This document shows, one piece after another, positions 51,341 to 64,000 of a stretch of 64,000 nucleotides of DNA (positions are counted from its first letter, which is position 1; each line of letters begins with the position of its first letter). This DNA comes from Limanda limanda (taxonomy: Eukaryota; Chordata; Actinopteri; Pleuronectiformes; Pleuronectidae): assembly GCF_963576545.1 (NCBI RefSeq), contig NC_083639.1, forward strand, positions 16,796,118 to 16,860,117, in the 5' to 3' direction. Position numbers and translations under genes: made by a program. The notes beneath the pieces are model-generated. The model searched no databases. It was not told the DNA's origin and was given only the letters and a program-made list of their open reading frames with translations.

Positions 51341-54300
51341 GAAAGCCGTGAAGACAAACTTCTTCCAACACTTTGACTCTGTGTGTGTGGGCCTGTGCGA
51401 GTTCATCCAGAATTCATATTTGTGTTCCCAACGCTTGTTACAACACTCAAGGATGTATTTGTGTCAGACCGAGGCTCTCCCAATACTCTTAAACCTGGAT
51501 TGAGGGCTGACACTTGAGGATGACTTAGCGGCAGCATTGAAAGGCAGTCGGCGCTTGTCTTGTAAAAAGTACAAATTTGTGATGAGGGAGAGATGAACCA
51601 GCATTAGGCAGGAACATTGGCCTGAGCAGCTTTATTACTGCCAGAGATTTACGCTCTTTCTTATTCCCAACTACTCGTAAAACTTAAGGAGAGGAGAGGA
51701 GAAGAGAGGGAGGGGATGATATACTAGTGCAGCCCTATATGATAATCAAACCCAAACAGGAAATCAGTCATAGGACTTGGCAGGGAGGAGGATGTCGTAC
51801 TGCAGCTGGATGCTCTGATGGGGAACGATTTTCTCTGTTATTTCTCATTTCACCTTCACTCAGTCTGCCCCAGAGCCTGGTCTCCAACTCAACAGTTTTT
51901 CTTTTTCAGTCTTTCACAAAAAAAAAAGCCTTATGGTAACTACATCACTGATTGCATTATGCAGCCCCATAACTGCCGTATAATTGTTAATTCCTTTCTA
52001 ACATAAACATCATCTGTCTCACACAGACACACATGATAGTGTCATATTCAAGGGACGTATCCTCGGGTGATCTCGCCGAGAAATAAGAAAAAAAAAGGAG
52101 AAATGATTTCGACGACTTGAGAAGGAATTTGAAGAACTGTCCTGAGGAGTGTTTCTGAGAAAACAGATAAGATAACCCGATGGAGGAGTTCAATTAGGTA
52201 TTCAGAGAGATCCACCCCTCTGATAGACAGAGAGATAGACAGAGGAAAGGGGAGAGATAGGGCAGGTATGTGTGAGGTAGTCAGATTTAGGAGATGCAGT
52301 TGGCAGGTTTTGTGTACAAGATGGTTGTCAGATTGTGGTATCTCATTTGAGCAAGCTAGATACATGGAGGTGGTAAGAGTCACTTCTGAGCAGTGCTTGA
52401 GCATGTGGAAGAGCCTATGTGCTGTTGTTTAGCCATGCTTGGCTATACGGGCCCCTCTCTTGGACTGCATTGTAAAATCACATTGATCTGGCCTGACAAG
52501 GCGTTGAGTCTTATCCCCGCAGCGCAAGCTTAGGGGTTGACGCCACCAGCTGAGGAGGATAGCAGCGGCGGATAAGATGAGGGAGAGGCGAAGATCCTCT
52601 GCCTCATCGGCCGCATTAAGAGATGGGAGGAATCTAAAGTGTAAAATCGGCCTCTTTTGCGATCAGTTGGGATTTAGCGCTGGTTTGTGGCAGTCGGCGC
52701 CGGCGCTGAGTTTTCCCTCCTGACAGGGTAATCGCCCAGGGGCTTAGCACCACAGGAAGAACAATACCTCCCACTTCCTCTCATCTCATCTCACGGATGA
52801 TCTGGACAAAGTACACGTCCACATCGACCATATCTGCCGCAGCGAAGCAGCTAGGGAGAGAGAGGAAGATGACAGGCCGAGGCCTGAGAGAACGCTTAGA
52901 GTCCAACATACTGTCAGTGAGGGGCAGGGATGAAGGAATGTTTGTGTTTGTCGTAAGTGTGTGTGTGTGTGTGTGTGAGTGTGTGTAGCCGTGTGTCTGC
53001 ATCCCTGCATCTCTAAATATACTGTGTGTTTGTGTTCCCTCATCACCTTTTTCTATTTGCTGTTTTTGTGCATGCTTCATGTACATGTATGTGCACCTTA
53101 CTCGTGCATGTGTGCTTGCATATTTACAGTTCATAGAATGTGAGTGTGTACATACACACACAGAAGATATACTAATAAATGTATGTGTAGAAACAGTGTG
53201 CCAGATCCAGGGGGGTCAGTGCTAATCTGCTTCAGGTTTTAGCATCTAGAATCCCTCCTGTTCCCATTAATAAGCGCCCTAAATAAAGATGTATCTCTGA
53301 CACATGCAAATGAACCGACGCAGCAGTAAAAAAGATCAAAAGATGCGAGCGGCTGCTATTACAGTAATCTACCTCGGCGGAGATGAGAGGCTTTTATCTG
53401 GCCTAAATTAACTGGCTGATCCGCAGTCCATCATCAGCCGCGGGATCGGAAGGCGTCAGGTAGCGCGGCGCTGCACAAATGTGTTTCCAACATAAAACAG
53501 TAAAAAACAGCCGGTGGTCCCCTTTTATCAGCTAACAGAGTTACACAGGAGTAAACCCATCTTAAATCGTTCTATCTACATCTACCTTTTTTCCAGCTGG
53601 CATGAGCTCTAAAAGGCTGCAGGACTGTGGAACTGCTGAAGTTGTTAAATGCAAAGGTATAATTGAAACTATCTGAATACAAAAAAAAAGCCCATCTCAG
53701 GTCAGGTTCTCTCTAAAAGTTTTACCACCATTGACCCGTCCAAGTGTTTCTATATATTCTATAGGCTGCAGTGTAACCGGAGATACAGCTCTCCTCCCCT
53801 CTTTCTTTCTCTCCAGGTGCTGGGCTTCACTGAGCGTCTAAATCTGTTAAGTACAGTCTCACTCCTCTCTGTCTCGCCCCGTGATAAGATGCAGAGTTCA
53901 CAATCTCTGCCTCACACATGCATTCTCATGTAACTCAACCGTTACTCTGCATCATTGAGGTGTATTTTACCTGATAAGCTCACTGAGGGACCATTCTCTC
54001 AGAGGCTGCCCTGAAAGACCTTTTTTTTTTAGCTATCTGAGGTATGGCAATCATTTTTATGACAGTGCCTGTTGCACTTAGCAGCTTGTTGTCAGCTTCT
54101 CATGCCAGGCGTGCGCACAGCAGAGAGCTACCCCATTGTGTGCATAAAAACAATCAGGGGGTAATTATATGACCGTAAAAGGCCCGGTCCTCAAAGCAGG
54201 GGAGCCGTTAGAAAGAGAGGGAGAGAGGGACTTTTACACGCATAAATCACTCACACACTCAAACAGCCGCACACACACACACATCTGTACGCCGCACACA

Positions 54301-54600
54301 CACACGCAGGCACATACCGTAGCCTTGGGTGTATGACCTCTGCCCCCAAGGAGCTGCTAATACGCCCAAATGACTGCCCAACAACTTGGACACATCAAGT
54401 GGCTGACGGCTCCACAATAATGACATCTGCCTCAGACCATCCAATTAGCACCACAAATGGCTACAAGAGGTGCTGCCTGCATGTGTCACAGTGTACGTGT
54501 GTGTGATGCCCATTGGTTTTCAGACTTTTCAAACCTGCTGTTGTTTTAAGTTCTTTGTTATATATCTTGATGCCGGTAAACTGAGTATTTGCCTTGTGTG
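51341..54600. other. Non-coding stretch with CNE-like islands
   Basis: No exon recognised. 52500-52740 and 53260-53540 are unique and GC-balanced, with GATAAG, TAAATTA and ATGCAAAT-like cores (ATGCAAATGAA near 53305). A (GT)n lies at about 52958-52985. Confidence 0.4.
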
Positions 54601-54612
54601 TGTGCGCGGCTG

Positions 54613-54650
54613 TTTGTGTGTGTGTGTGTGTGTGTGTGCGTGTGTGTGTG

Positions 54651-54738
<88 letters not shown>
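54613..54738. repeat. (TG)n microsatellite with CG interruptions
   Basis: About 126 bp, with two TGCG interruptions in the first third. Confidence 0.96.
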
Positions 54739-54741
<3 letters not shown>

Positions 54742-55410
54742 TACCTGCCTCTTGTGGCTGGAAACTGTCACTGTCTCTGTCTAATCGGATTGGGAGAACA
54801 CCAGCGGCTAATGCAGCCTGCTGCCATCAAGTCTTCCATTTAAAGCAGCGCTGATCTGATTGCTGGAGTTTATTGGAAAATGGAGCTCCCCCCCTCCTGC
54901 GTTCCCCTCACTGTAGGTTCTTTTCACTGAGCGAACACTGGGAAGTGCTTCAGCCTTTACCTAGTTAGCACCCTTATCAGTCCCTGTGTGTTTGGGGTCA
55001 CTTTGGACAAGGACCTAAAGGGAGATGTTTAATGTAATTTCATCGACAGGAAATAGGACTTGGGACTGGATGTGATTAGGTACTTGCGGGACAGGTAGGG
55101 GGGGTGGGCTGATTTTTGTAGTTTGTTTAAGAGTTGTTTCAATGTGCGGCTTCTTGCACAACCTTTGCTGTAAATTCAAAGTTGTTTGGGCTGCGTAACA
55201 TCGGGCTCACTGTAAGAAAAATAGTTCTGCACAACAGATTGGCAACCTAAACCTTAACATGGCCAGCTGCTGTTTCAGACTTCTCCATTTTAGCGGCTCT
55301 CAAACTCATATGTCTGTGGCAGAGTTGATGAATTTTCAAATTAAAATAGAGTATGAATGTACCCTATGACATGTTTTCATGTTCATCTTGCAGCTCCTGT
55401 ATTGTATTGG
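54739..55410. other. Non-coding stretch
   Basis: I recognise nothing here beyond unique sequence. Confidence 0.4.
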
Positions 55411-55680
55411 AGAGGCAGTGGACTAGTGGCAGAAACTTGGACTATGGGCAGAAAAGGTCTCTGGTTTGTCTCTGGTTCGACTCCACGGAGAAACAACAAA
55501 AAGACAAACCTGGATTGATCTGTCCAAAAATCCAAGAGGATTCTCCCTACCCTGTCTAGTGCCCCTGAGCAAGGCACCTTACTCCCCTAACATCTGCTCC
55601 CCCGGGCGCCATACATGGCTGCCTACTGCTCTGTGTGTCCTGCACCAGATGGGTTAAAAGCAGAGGTTAAATTTCCCCTT
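55411..55680 (+). mobile_element. tRNA-derived SINE
   Basis: Pol III-type head with an A-box-like TAGTGGCAGAAACTTGG and a perfect B box GGTTCGACTCC (55474-55484). The body follows with CCCCTGAGCAAGGCACCTTA, CCCGGGCGCC, ATGGCTGCCTACTGCTC and GATGGGTTAAAAGCAGAGG, an order typical of fish tRNA-SINEs. There is no clear 3' tail or target duplication, so the copy is old. Confidence 0.75.
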
Positions 55681-57721
55681 GCATGACTGTGCTTGTGCAT
55701 GTATCTTGCCAAATGTATCTTAAAGACTGTGGAATCAGAGGAAAAGAACGACTTTCCCTGAAAATTGAAAGTTGTTCAGGCCGCTCAACATCAGCCTGGC
55801 TGTGGGATTAACAGGCTGCTCCGCTACATCCGTTTGTTTCTATTTTGACTTTCCCAGAAGAAAGAGGAAGAGTCAAAGGTGCTCTGTTGTCACTTACTCC
55901 AAACGGCCATGACACACTCTAATTCAGAAAGCAAACACAGACTGTGATTGTTTGGTTTTGACCGAGGGAAAATTGGGTGAAGAACGGCCGTCCCCAAGTG
56001 AATTGCATGAAATTGTATGAATGTGTGTGCAACACTCTTTCTAAAACCCACCTTTATATGACTTCCTATGGACCCACACACACACACACACACACACAGA
56101 GCCGTGCCTCCATCCCCCTCCTGCTCGCGGCCACCACTCTCCCAGCCTCTGTCGCCCCGCGATCTTATCACACCTCTTCTGATTTCATTTGACCGTCGCC
56201 AGCTAATCAGAGGCCAACATCTGGATCGTTCCCATGGCAACTGGCAGGACCAAATATTCCAGGCCTTAAAAGGTGAAGCCGAGGTTGGGGTTTGGGGGGG
56301 GGGGGGTATTGAGACGTGCCCCGAGATTGACAGCCTTGATGGACAGAGCAGAACAGAGGCCTGAATGGAGCCACACTGTCAATGTGTTTTCTGTGTGTGC
56401 GCGTTGTGTGGGTGTGTATGTGTGTATGTGTTACCTCATTTCCCCTGAGTCCACTGCCCATCCCATGGACCCAGTGGGAAAGGGTGGAGTAGAGTGCTGT
56501 TTGTTTGTGAGTGTGAGTGTGTGTGTGTGTGACGCAGAGGGAGTGCAGGGATATAGATGGAGCTATTTTCTAACCCGTACCAAAGGGCTCCGTGTAGTGG
56601 CAGCGGCTACAGCTTATAAATACATTCATACGCACAATAGTGTTCTAGCAATAGAGGGAGAGAGGAAGTGCACTGAGCAGAGCACAGACCTCCGCCGCCT
56701 CCATGTCGAGTCACTGAAAGTTTCACAACAGCCTCATTTCACATATTTAATGTCAGGGCTGCTGATAAGCATTACTAAATATGCTCGTCTTCTTGTCATT
56801 AATAATACGAGAGACAGACAGATTCACATTTGATTGATCGGTGGATTGACAGATTACTTCACCTGTTAATTACTGTCACTGTCACTTCCTCCTCCGCTGA
56901 TCTGAGCTGCCTTCCCCTGCGCTCTACTCTGCCTCTCTTCTTTATGTATTCATTTGAAAGGGTCCATTAAAGTCGGGCTCCTCGGGGCAAGTGAAAACCT
57001 CATTTAGCACAGTCTGCTCGGCCAAGACGGGAAACGCCAGACCCCCTCAGCCCTAACTGGATTAGGACCCAGCCAACGGATGGGCCGCGGGACAGAACTC
57101 CCTGGTCCAACCACTTAAGACCACACCACACCAAAACAGACCCGGGCTGGATGTGAGGAAACCAGTAGACCGGAAGAAGGGGGGGGGACTCATTTCCATA
57201 AAAGAAAGTGAATCAGTGATGTAGTTACCACCAAGTTGGCATCCTCTGGGAATTCTCAGTAGAATTCCTCTGGCACACGGTTAAAGTTGGTGTATTATTT
57301 TTCTGGTCTTTATTTCAAGTTTTGGTTTTGTTCCATCTTTATATAACTTTTATTTGCAGGTCTGCTAAGAGAACTCGGAAACATGGTTTCAATTGAGTCT
57401 TTTTTTAACAAGGGAAACGTTCAAGACTAAATGAGCATCACTCAATGGTAAAATTTGGAAACCCACCTTGTTTATTTGAGGGTTTATGTTGCAGTTACAC
57501 AGCCTGGCTGCTGCAGCAGGACAATGTGGGTGTGGTGTGATAACATTTGACTGACAGCACTGGCAATCTGATTCAAAATTTCAAATCCTGAATCCTGATT
57601 GGTGCATGCAAGACTGTGTGACATAATTCCAACTGAGCCACACCCACTTCAAGCCTGTGAGAAGAGAACAAATGAGAAATAAATATGAAATAAACTAAAC
57701 CGCTCCATATCTGTACACTGA
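55681..57721. other. Non-coding stretch
   Basis: A (CA)n at 56074-56098, a poly-G run near 56296-56307, an interrupted (GT)n near 56392-56432. The 186-codon open frame 56273-56833 is low-complexity and accepted as chance. 56940-57150 is unique and GC-balanced. Confidence 0.45.
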
Positions 57722-57952
57722 GGTAAATGGTGCTTCTCCAGTCTTATCGACCACTCGCAATGCTTTACAGTTCATCCCATTCATACTGCACTAGTATGCA
57801 CAGCACGTTTTCTATCACACACCATTCATAAACTGTGTGCACTGTCGTCAGGGGGGTTTTAGGACCCAGTGTCTTGCATCTTGTATCTTGAATGGAGGGG
57901 GGAGCTGCCGGAGAACGAACCACCGACCTTCTGGTTGGGGAATCTATCACTT
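57722..57952 (-). mobile_element. tRNA-derived SINE on the minus strand
   Basis: Read on the minus strand: CCAGAAGGTCGGTGGTTCG (B-box region at about 57911-57935), a GGCAGCTCC block, then GCAAGACACTGGGTCC, GTGAT...CATT and a 3' end GAAGCACCATTTACC. The CCATTTACC terminus is characteristic of this fish SINE type. Related to the truncated copy at 13636-13745. Confidence 0.7.
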
Positions 57953-58299
57953 GTTTAAAACCTCCTTCGTTGTTGTGGTTAATTTGTTTGTTTTTTGTGT
58001 GATCTAATCATCTACTCCTCTAGCTGGGACCAAGACGCAGAAGAAAAAGCTGTGACGTTATGATTTAAAGGCTCCTCATTTCTGGGAAGCGTAGTGCTAT
58101 AACTCCACAAAAAGTGCCCACATTGTTCTTCCTCATAGACAAAACAATAACAAAAGCTGAAGAAAAGTTGGAGTCATTTCACAAAAGGTTTTTTTCTCTT
58201 AGCTGATTGCTTTTTTAGATACATTAAAAAGGTTTATTTGGATATGCGTGGGGGGAAAAAAACAGTGTAATCAACACTGCACTTTACTAAAGGGTGGTC

Positions 58300-58364
58300 A
58301 CATTTTCGTGTAACATTGATCATTGTGTTGTAAAAAAAGAGGATTTCATAGCGTTACAAGGATT
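58300..58364. repeat. 65-bp direct repeat, copy A
   Basis: Nearly identical to 59451-59514: two substitutions and one extra A in the poly-A run. Both contain GTAACATTGATCATTGTGTT. Confidence 0.85.
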
Positions 58365-59450
58365 TTATTATTTACTACCGGGGGGATCATACCTATGTAG
58401 AATAAGCAGCTGGATGTTGCACAGGATTAAAGCTGTTTAAAAGTGTCGGGTTAAGTGTTTGAATGATCACTGTCATAAACAGCGTGGTATGTAAGCACTC
58501 CTCTCATTGTCCCAGCCCACACTCTCTGCTTTGCTTATCTGGCTCGCTCGTGTGTCACATTTTAGGACTATTCTCTGATGATTTACGCGGCTTTTCTAAA
58601 CAGGCAGACAAAGATCACAGATCTCCCTGGCACAACCCCTAACACCATTATCTCCCTGCTAGTTATTAGTCACATGGGACATTAATGTGTTTTATTACAT
58701 GGAAAGAAACTTGGTTTGTTTTTATCCACAATGATTCATTTGTTATTGCTCTTAGTCATCTGAAAGTGTGTTACTGGTTTCATAAGAGGAGCAAATTTAA
58801 ACTATTAAACTATCAGACTTTTTTTTCTTTTCCTCTAAGTGTGTCTGATGTTTTCCTTTCGCTGAGTTAGAGACACGGTAAAAGCATTGAGCTTCTCTTA
58901 TGATCGGCCTTTTTAAAGAAAGAGCGGAGAGGAGTTAAGTCAAGGTCAGGGCAGAAATGTAAGAATAGAGTTTGAGGGAGAGACAAGGATTTGAGGAGGT
59001 AAAGTAAAGGTGGGGTTAAGAGTTTGAGGCCGGGAGGGATGTTCCTCAGAGATCACAGCATACCGACCGAGGGGAAGACAGAGACGGAGGGAGGGAGGGA
59101 GACAGGAAGACACGTTTTTTAGTCCCACTAACAAAAATGTTGTTTGATCTGTCAAGACAGTAATTCACATTAATACAATTTTCAAACAGTTTCATCCCCC
59201 GTCCTGTTGCTTATAGTTTGATCCCTAAATCAATCTCCTCATTTTCCTCGTAGAGACTTTTCCTCAGACTTTGTTTCAGAGATGCAGATAAATGTATGTA
59301 GAGTTTACACACACACATATATTTACTTAATTTTACTGATTACTGGACTCACTTATCTTGCATTTACATTATGGTTTTAACTGCTTAAAATCATGATATG
59401 TTTGACATACCAGCGCAATGTGATATGCACTGAATTATATTACATTACGT

Positions 59451-59514
59451 ACATTTTTGTGTAACATTGATCATTGTGTTGTAAAAAAGAGGATTTCATA
59501 GCATTACAAGGATT
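59451..59514. repeat. 65-bp direct repeat, copy B
   Basis: See 58300-58364; same orientation, 1,151 bp downstream. Confidence 0.85.
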
Positions 59515-62500
59515 ACGTGCATTATGGTATCTATTATATATCTACTATTTAGTACCATGCAAAAGCAACAGAGCTCACAACAACATGACGCCTCAGTTGA
59601 CAGTTGTGGGGGTTTCCTCATCTGTGCCACGCACTATTGGTTAATTTGAATCATTTAAAAAAACACATCATTGCACACCATAACACATCAGCCATGTCAA
59701 CACCAGACTGGCCTTACAAACACTGCCGTTAGAGATAATACCCCAGGGATCTCAGAGGACAGAGAGGCAGAGGGCAGAGGGGGGAATAGGGAAAGAAGGG
59801 GGGAAATGGGGGAGAATAGGATGGGTTGGAAAAAAGAGGAGAAAGTCATTGAGTTGTATAGATCCGTTAAAGTGTAGCTGTAATTAAGAAGGACAAACAG
59901 AATGTGTACAGCAGAGTGTAAATGCATTAGGGCCCCCTAACCACAGCCTGCTGGGATCAATAAGTCTCCTTTCACATCAGGCCGGTCAGGAGCTGTCCAG
60001 CTTCCTGAGTGCTGAGCCTCACGTTCTGCAGCATTAACTCAGACTCATTCACCAGGGAGTTGATCCAATGTCTAAAAGTATTATTTATTGAGATGTATAA
60101 GAGGCTGAGCAGGCAGCTCTCTGAAGGAATTACATCTCCCACACCTGTTGAAGGCAGCAAAGAGCAGATTAGAATAGGACAGGACAAAAGAGACAGCACG
60201 GGAAGATAAAATAAAAGTGATCAGACAAGAGCGAAGGAAAAACGGGAGCCCACAGTGAGGAGATGATGATGACAGACGGAGGGAGGAGCACTGATAACCT
60301 TGCCGGCTTAAAAGCTTCCTCCAGAGCCTAATCAGGCGTCCCAATTACAAAGACGAGCTCCCAGTGTCCCCCCCCGCCCCCCTGTCCGAGCGCCCGATGT
60401 CCCCCTCCGATAAACGGCATTATTAATTAAAAGGCTCCAATTGAATTTGCGTCTGATGGACGAGCCTCAAGACGATCAGCTACAAGACCTGACAGAGCTT
60501 ATTTCTGCACGATGGCATCGTCGATAACGGGAATTGAACACAAAGACATTGTCATACAGACTGAGAGTTGGACAAACACACCGACCAAGTACTCTTTAAG
60601 TGAAAGCTTTTTTAAAGAGGTGTTTGTGATATCATTAAAACTATCATTGAAATAAAAAAATATTTTAATGAAGAAATTAGGGAGCATATGTTCAGTTGTC
60701 ACCTCAGCAGTCAGTGCTAGTTTTAACAGGGTCTAATTTAGGGATAGTTTTAAAGATAGTTTGACCACTAATAGCACAAGAAGATAAATCAAAATATGCC
60801 GCGCATGGCAAATACGTTCTAGGTTATAAATGCTGTGGTTTATGGCATTGGTTTATGGTTTTACTTGTGTCTCCAAAAAAACTTTAAAAAACACAATTCA
60901 AAGCTGCCATCATGCAGCCAGTGTAAAGACGAGCTGTGGAAAAGGGAAATTTGAATATCTACATTTCAAGTCCCACCTGCTGAAGAAAATGTCTCATGTT
61001 GAAAACAACAAGAAACTTAAATCTGTTAACTTCTCTTTTAATCCTAGGCTGTCACATCTCGATATCTTTTACCCATCAGAAGTCAGAAATATGTTGAATT
61101 GTTAATTCCTGTTTCAGATTTATACAGTACATTGTAATTTTTAACTGTTGGAAATGTGGACTTTTGAAGCAACTGACATAGTAGAAATCAGGCATGTAGG
61201 TAGAACCTTCACCAGAGTAAATGTCTTAAGGATTTTTGCTCCAAGTTTGCAGCACTTTATTTTGATGAAATATGATGTAGTGTTTAAGATTTGACTACAA
61301 AATGCATCAATCAAATTAATACAACTTAAACAAGGCACCTTTGTTCTGCTTAATTGATACAATAACACCAGATGCAATTCGCTGACAATACTTTCATACT
61401 TATATCTAAGTACATTCTTGCATGACTCATTCTTAATAATACCTGTTAAAAAGACAATTTTAGGATTTGAATATAAATAAACAATCCTAAAACAGTTTTA
61501 TTTTAGGTCTAATAGACAAACCTGAACTGGTTAATTGCTAATAGATTTCAACATCATTTGACCACATTTATGACCTTTAGCACCTATTATGGATTATCTG
61601 TCCATGTTGATTAAGCATTTTTAGTTTATAGCTTCTATTCAAACATTCTCACGTTCAGGTTTCACCTCTGGAGGTGAAAGTTTGGCTGTAGCTGTTGCAT
61701 GGGGAGGTATGTAGACATGGCTTGGCTTGGCTTGGCTTGGCCTGCCTGGGACGCCCCACCACCTCTACCCCTCTGTCCTCCGGGGACCCCTGAGGGATCA
61801 GATAAGAGCTGGTTCCCAGATCAGAGTCAGATTGACAGTTGAGTGCCTCAGGAAGAGTGATTGGCTTGAGATTGAGATTTGGAGGAGGATCCCTTATACT
61901 GGAGGGCCCCTGAGGGACCTCCAGATCCCACTAAATATGTTGACCATTATGGTACAAATTAATTGATTAGAGAGAAATCACTCTAGAGACAATTCATTAG
62001 AAAAGCTCTTCTTCTCTTTCTTCTATATTCCTATTATTACATCAGAATTCATTCAGTTCCTTGGCTGAGTCTGAACTGGAGGGACTGCTGGAGCTGAATT
62101 ACAGTTTCTCCTTTGCTAATTAGTTTGATTGTGTCCAATTGGCTCATCGTTGTGAATGCGCAATAAGATATCTGTATCTGATGAGATTGGAACTCGACGA
62201 GAAAACTGTCTCCTGGGACACATCCTCTCCTCCTCCTCCTCCTCCGCCTGTTCCACGATAGAACAAGATAGTCAAATAATGAGAGCTTTCGTTGCGGTTG
62301 ATTCCCACATAAATATGAAACAAGGATGCACCATCATGTTGTCGGAAAGGTCAGAGGGTAGTTGCAAGGATTTTATCTAAAGATAACCACGCCGTTTGAG
62401 AATCTGCCCCAGGGGGTGAAAAAACAAGAAATGGCTGAATGATCTTTTTTCTAATGACAGTAATTGTAGATTTCAATAGGCAATAAAATTTACATATTTA

Positions 62501-63691
62501 GCACTTTATCTTAGGTTGAATAATGTCTATTCCCTGATTACAAATTGTGGCTTTATAATTTGGTGGTTTTGCTGGGTAATTCTCTCAGGGTTAAAAATAC
62601 TTTTAAAATTATACACTAATGGCAGGAGTAGCTTTAACCAACTTGTATATTCCATGTGTATATCATCTGAGAATCCACGTGTATTCTGGTTATATTTAAA
62701 AGAGAGAAAAAAGATATTCTAGTTTGATAGAAAAAGAGGCGATGCACTCTCAAGGCCACTGAGGACTCCTCCAGGGCTTGTGACTTAACTGGTGGAATAA
62801 TGTTGCTGCAGACTGACTCCATTATTGTCCTTAGCCTGCAGACAACCTCTCACATATTTCCCTCTTTGGTTGATGCAGCTTTGAGACTCCATGTCTCTGC
62901 TAGACACACATCACACACACTCACTTATATACATGTTCATGTCCCTTCCAACCGCGAAGTGACCTATTAACCCAGTGCACAGTGCCATTTACATTCAGTA
63001 ACACACTCACGTATGATTACATACTCATCACTGTGTACACTGACAGCGTTATGGACGGGGCTCCCGCGGACTGTTTCTGTCTGGCACACACACACGCAGA
63101 GACACACACTGTGTTGGTCCGACAGACTAACTGGCTCTCTGGCTAATTGAGTAGAGTGTGTGGCCCCATGTAGCCCCGGCCTGACCCCTCTGTAGCCAGG
63201 GACACCACTGAGCCTCTGCTTTGATACATTTGATACGGTTTAAGTGAGGAATGAAGACCTAAGCCTGTTTACATTTGAACTGGATTTGTGTTGGGGTGAC
63301 AGTGCAGCAGTGAGAGAGAGAGAGTGAACAAGAGTGAAGAAGAAACATCGGAGGACATGAAAAGAGGAATCACTACTTCCGGTTGAGCAACGCACGGCTA
63401 AAGGTGTTAAGTCTGTCCGCTGTGTTATGTCTCTAAAGTGTAGAAAGTAATCCAATCAAACCAATAGTGCTCGAACTTGCTAAAGAACACAATAGTCTCC
63501 TGTAATCTTCAAGTACTATCCTGAAAAAAAAACCTTGCTCACAGGCTGTTGAATCAGCTACTGCTAATTGATGTAGACAGTGACTTGTCTCTAGCATCCA
63601 GTGAGTGGCCCTCACACAGAGCTTTGCAAGACAAAGTGAGTTATTTGTGTCACAATTAATTTGTGATTCTGAGAATTTGCGACCACCCTGG

Positions 63692-64000
63692 GACAAAAGT
63701 TTGTTAAAATGGAAACAGACATTATCTGAAATATGGAAGCAACTCTGGCCATTTTGGCTTTGGCAGTAAAGAAGTTCAAAGTAGCACTAGCGGCTAACTC
63801 TGATGCCTCATCAGCAAACCTCTCAGTTTTACTTTACAGAATCCCAAAAGAATGCCTGGATTTGAAGGTCTTTCTAAGACATGGAACTTACGGATCACAG
63901 GCGTCAAGGAAGGGAAAATATCATGGCGACAACATATAGGACTCTGGGTCTGCAAAAGGAAGCCAATGCTGAAGTGCCTGAAATCTGACTTCTCTTGAGT
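63692..64000 (+). pseudogene. LINE-1-type ORF1 relic, frameshifted, runs to the window end
   Basis: From about 63733 one frame begins MEATLAILALAVKKFK, resembling the start of fish L1/Tx1 ORF1 proteins. A second frame near 63880 reads WNLRITGVKEGK, the RNA-binding ORF1 signature usually seen as NLRI.GV.EG. The two lie in different frames and the coiled-coil between them is largely deleted, so the copy is dead. No ORF2 is visible before the window stops. Confidence 0.55.

Larger units (their letters stand above)
57953..63690. other. Non-coding stretch with a repeat pair and CNE-like islands
   Basis: Contains the direct repeat pair 58300/59451. Unique islands include 60400-60540, with TATTAATTAAAAGGCTCC at the TAATTAATTA core, and 61990-62400. 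TTGGC pentamers are repeated about 4-5 times at 61718-61742. No exon recognised. Confidence 0.4.

Noticed and set aside
56273..56833. 186-codon open frame
   Set aside because: Begins in a poly-G run, crosses GT repeats and shows no recognisable domain.

Overview
This is vertebrate nuclear DNA, most likely from a teleost fish and probably a percomorph. The signs are GT-AG introns, abundant (TG/CA)n microsatellites, tRNA-derived SINEs, LINE and DNA-transposon relics of types common in fish, and two inter-alpha-trypsin inhibitor heavy chain (ITIH) genes of the ITIH1/ITIH3 type. No bacterial, phage or CRISPR features are present.

Region 1 (1-2,659): an LTR-like stretch and a LINE 3' end lie just upstream of the last three exons of one ITIH gene (836-1,877, + strand). 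Its 5' part is outside the window. A 0.8 kb spacer then leads to the next gene.

Region 2 (2,660-13,425): a complete second ITIH gene on the + strand. I reconstruct 22 exons with a continuous frame of 952 codons: signal peptide, VIT domain, von Willebrand A domain with a MIDAS motif, a Ser-rich linker, the DPHF hyaluronan-attachment site and the ITI heavy-chain C-terminal domain. The two genes are tandem paralogues. Such proteins are normally secreted and transferred onto hyaluronan or bikunin-chondroitin sulfate. The introns carry several dispersed fish repeats, an interstitial telomeric array and dinucleotide repeats touching splice sites.

Region 3 (13,426-64,000): about 50 kb in which I find no convincing exon on either strand. 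It holds SINEs, a hAT-like element, several repeat pairs internal to the window, long TG tracts, two good CTCF-like motifs, two G-quadruplex consensus sequences, and non-repetitive islands that resemble conserved non-coding elements. It ends in a broken LINE-1 ORF1 relic. It looks like a gene desert, perhaps regulatory for a gene outside the window.

I did not find a convincing undescribed system. The most useful leads are the Ser-rich linker of the complete ITIH protein, the splice-adjacent repeats, the composite telomere-like/TG repeat family, the internal repeat pairs, and the CTCF/CNE-like landscape. Repeat families were recognised from memory without a database and should be read that way.
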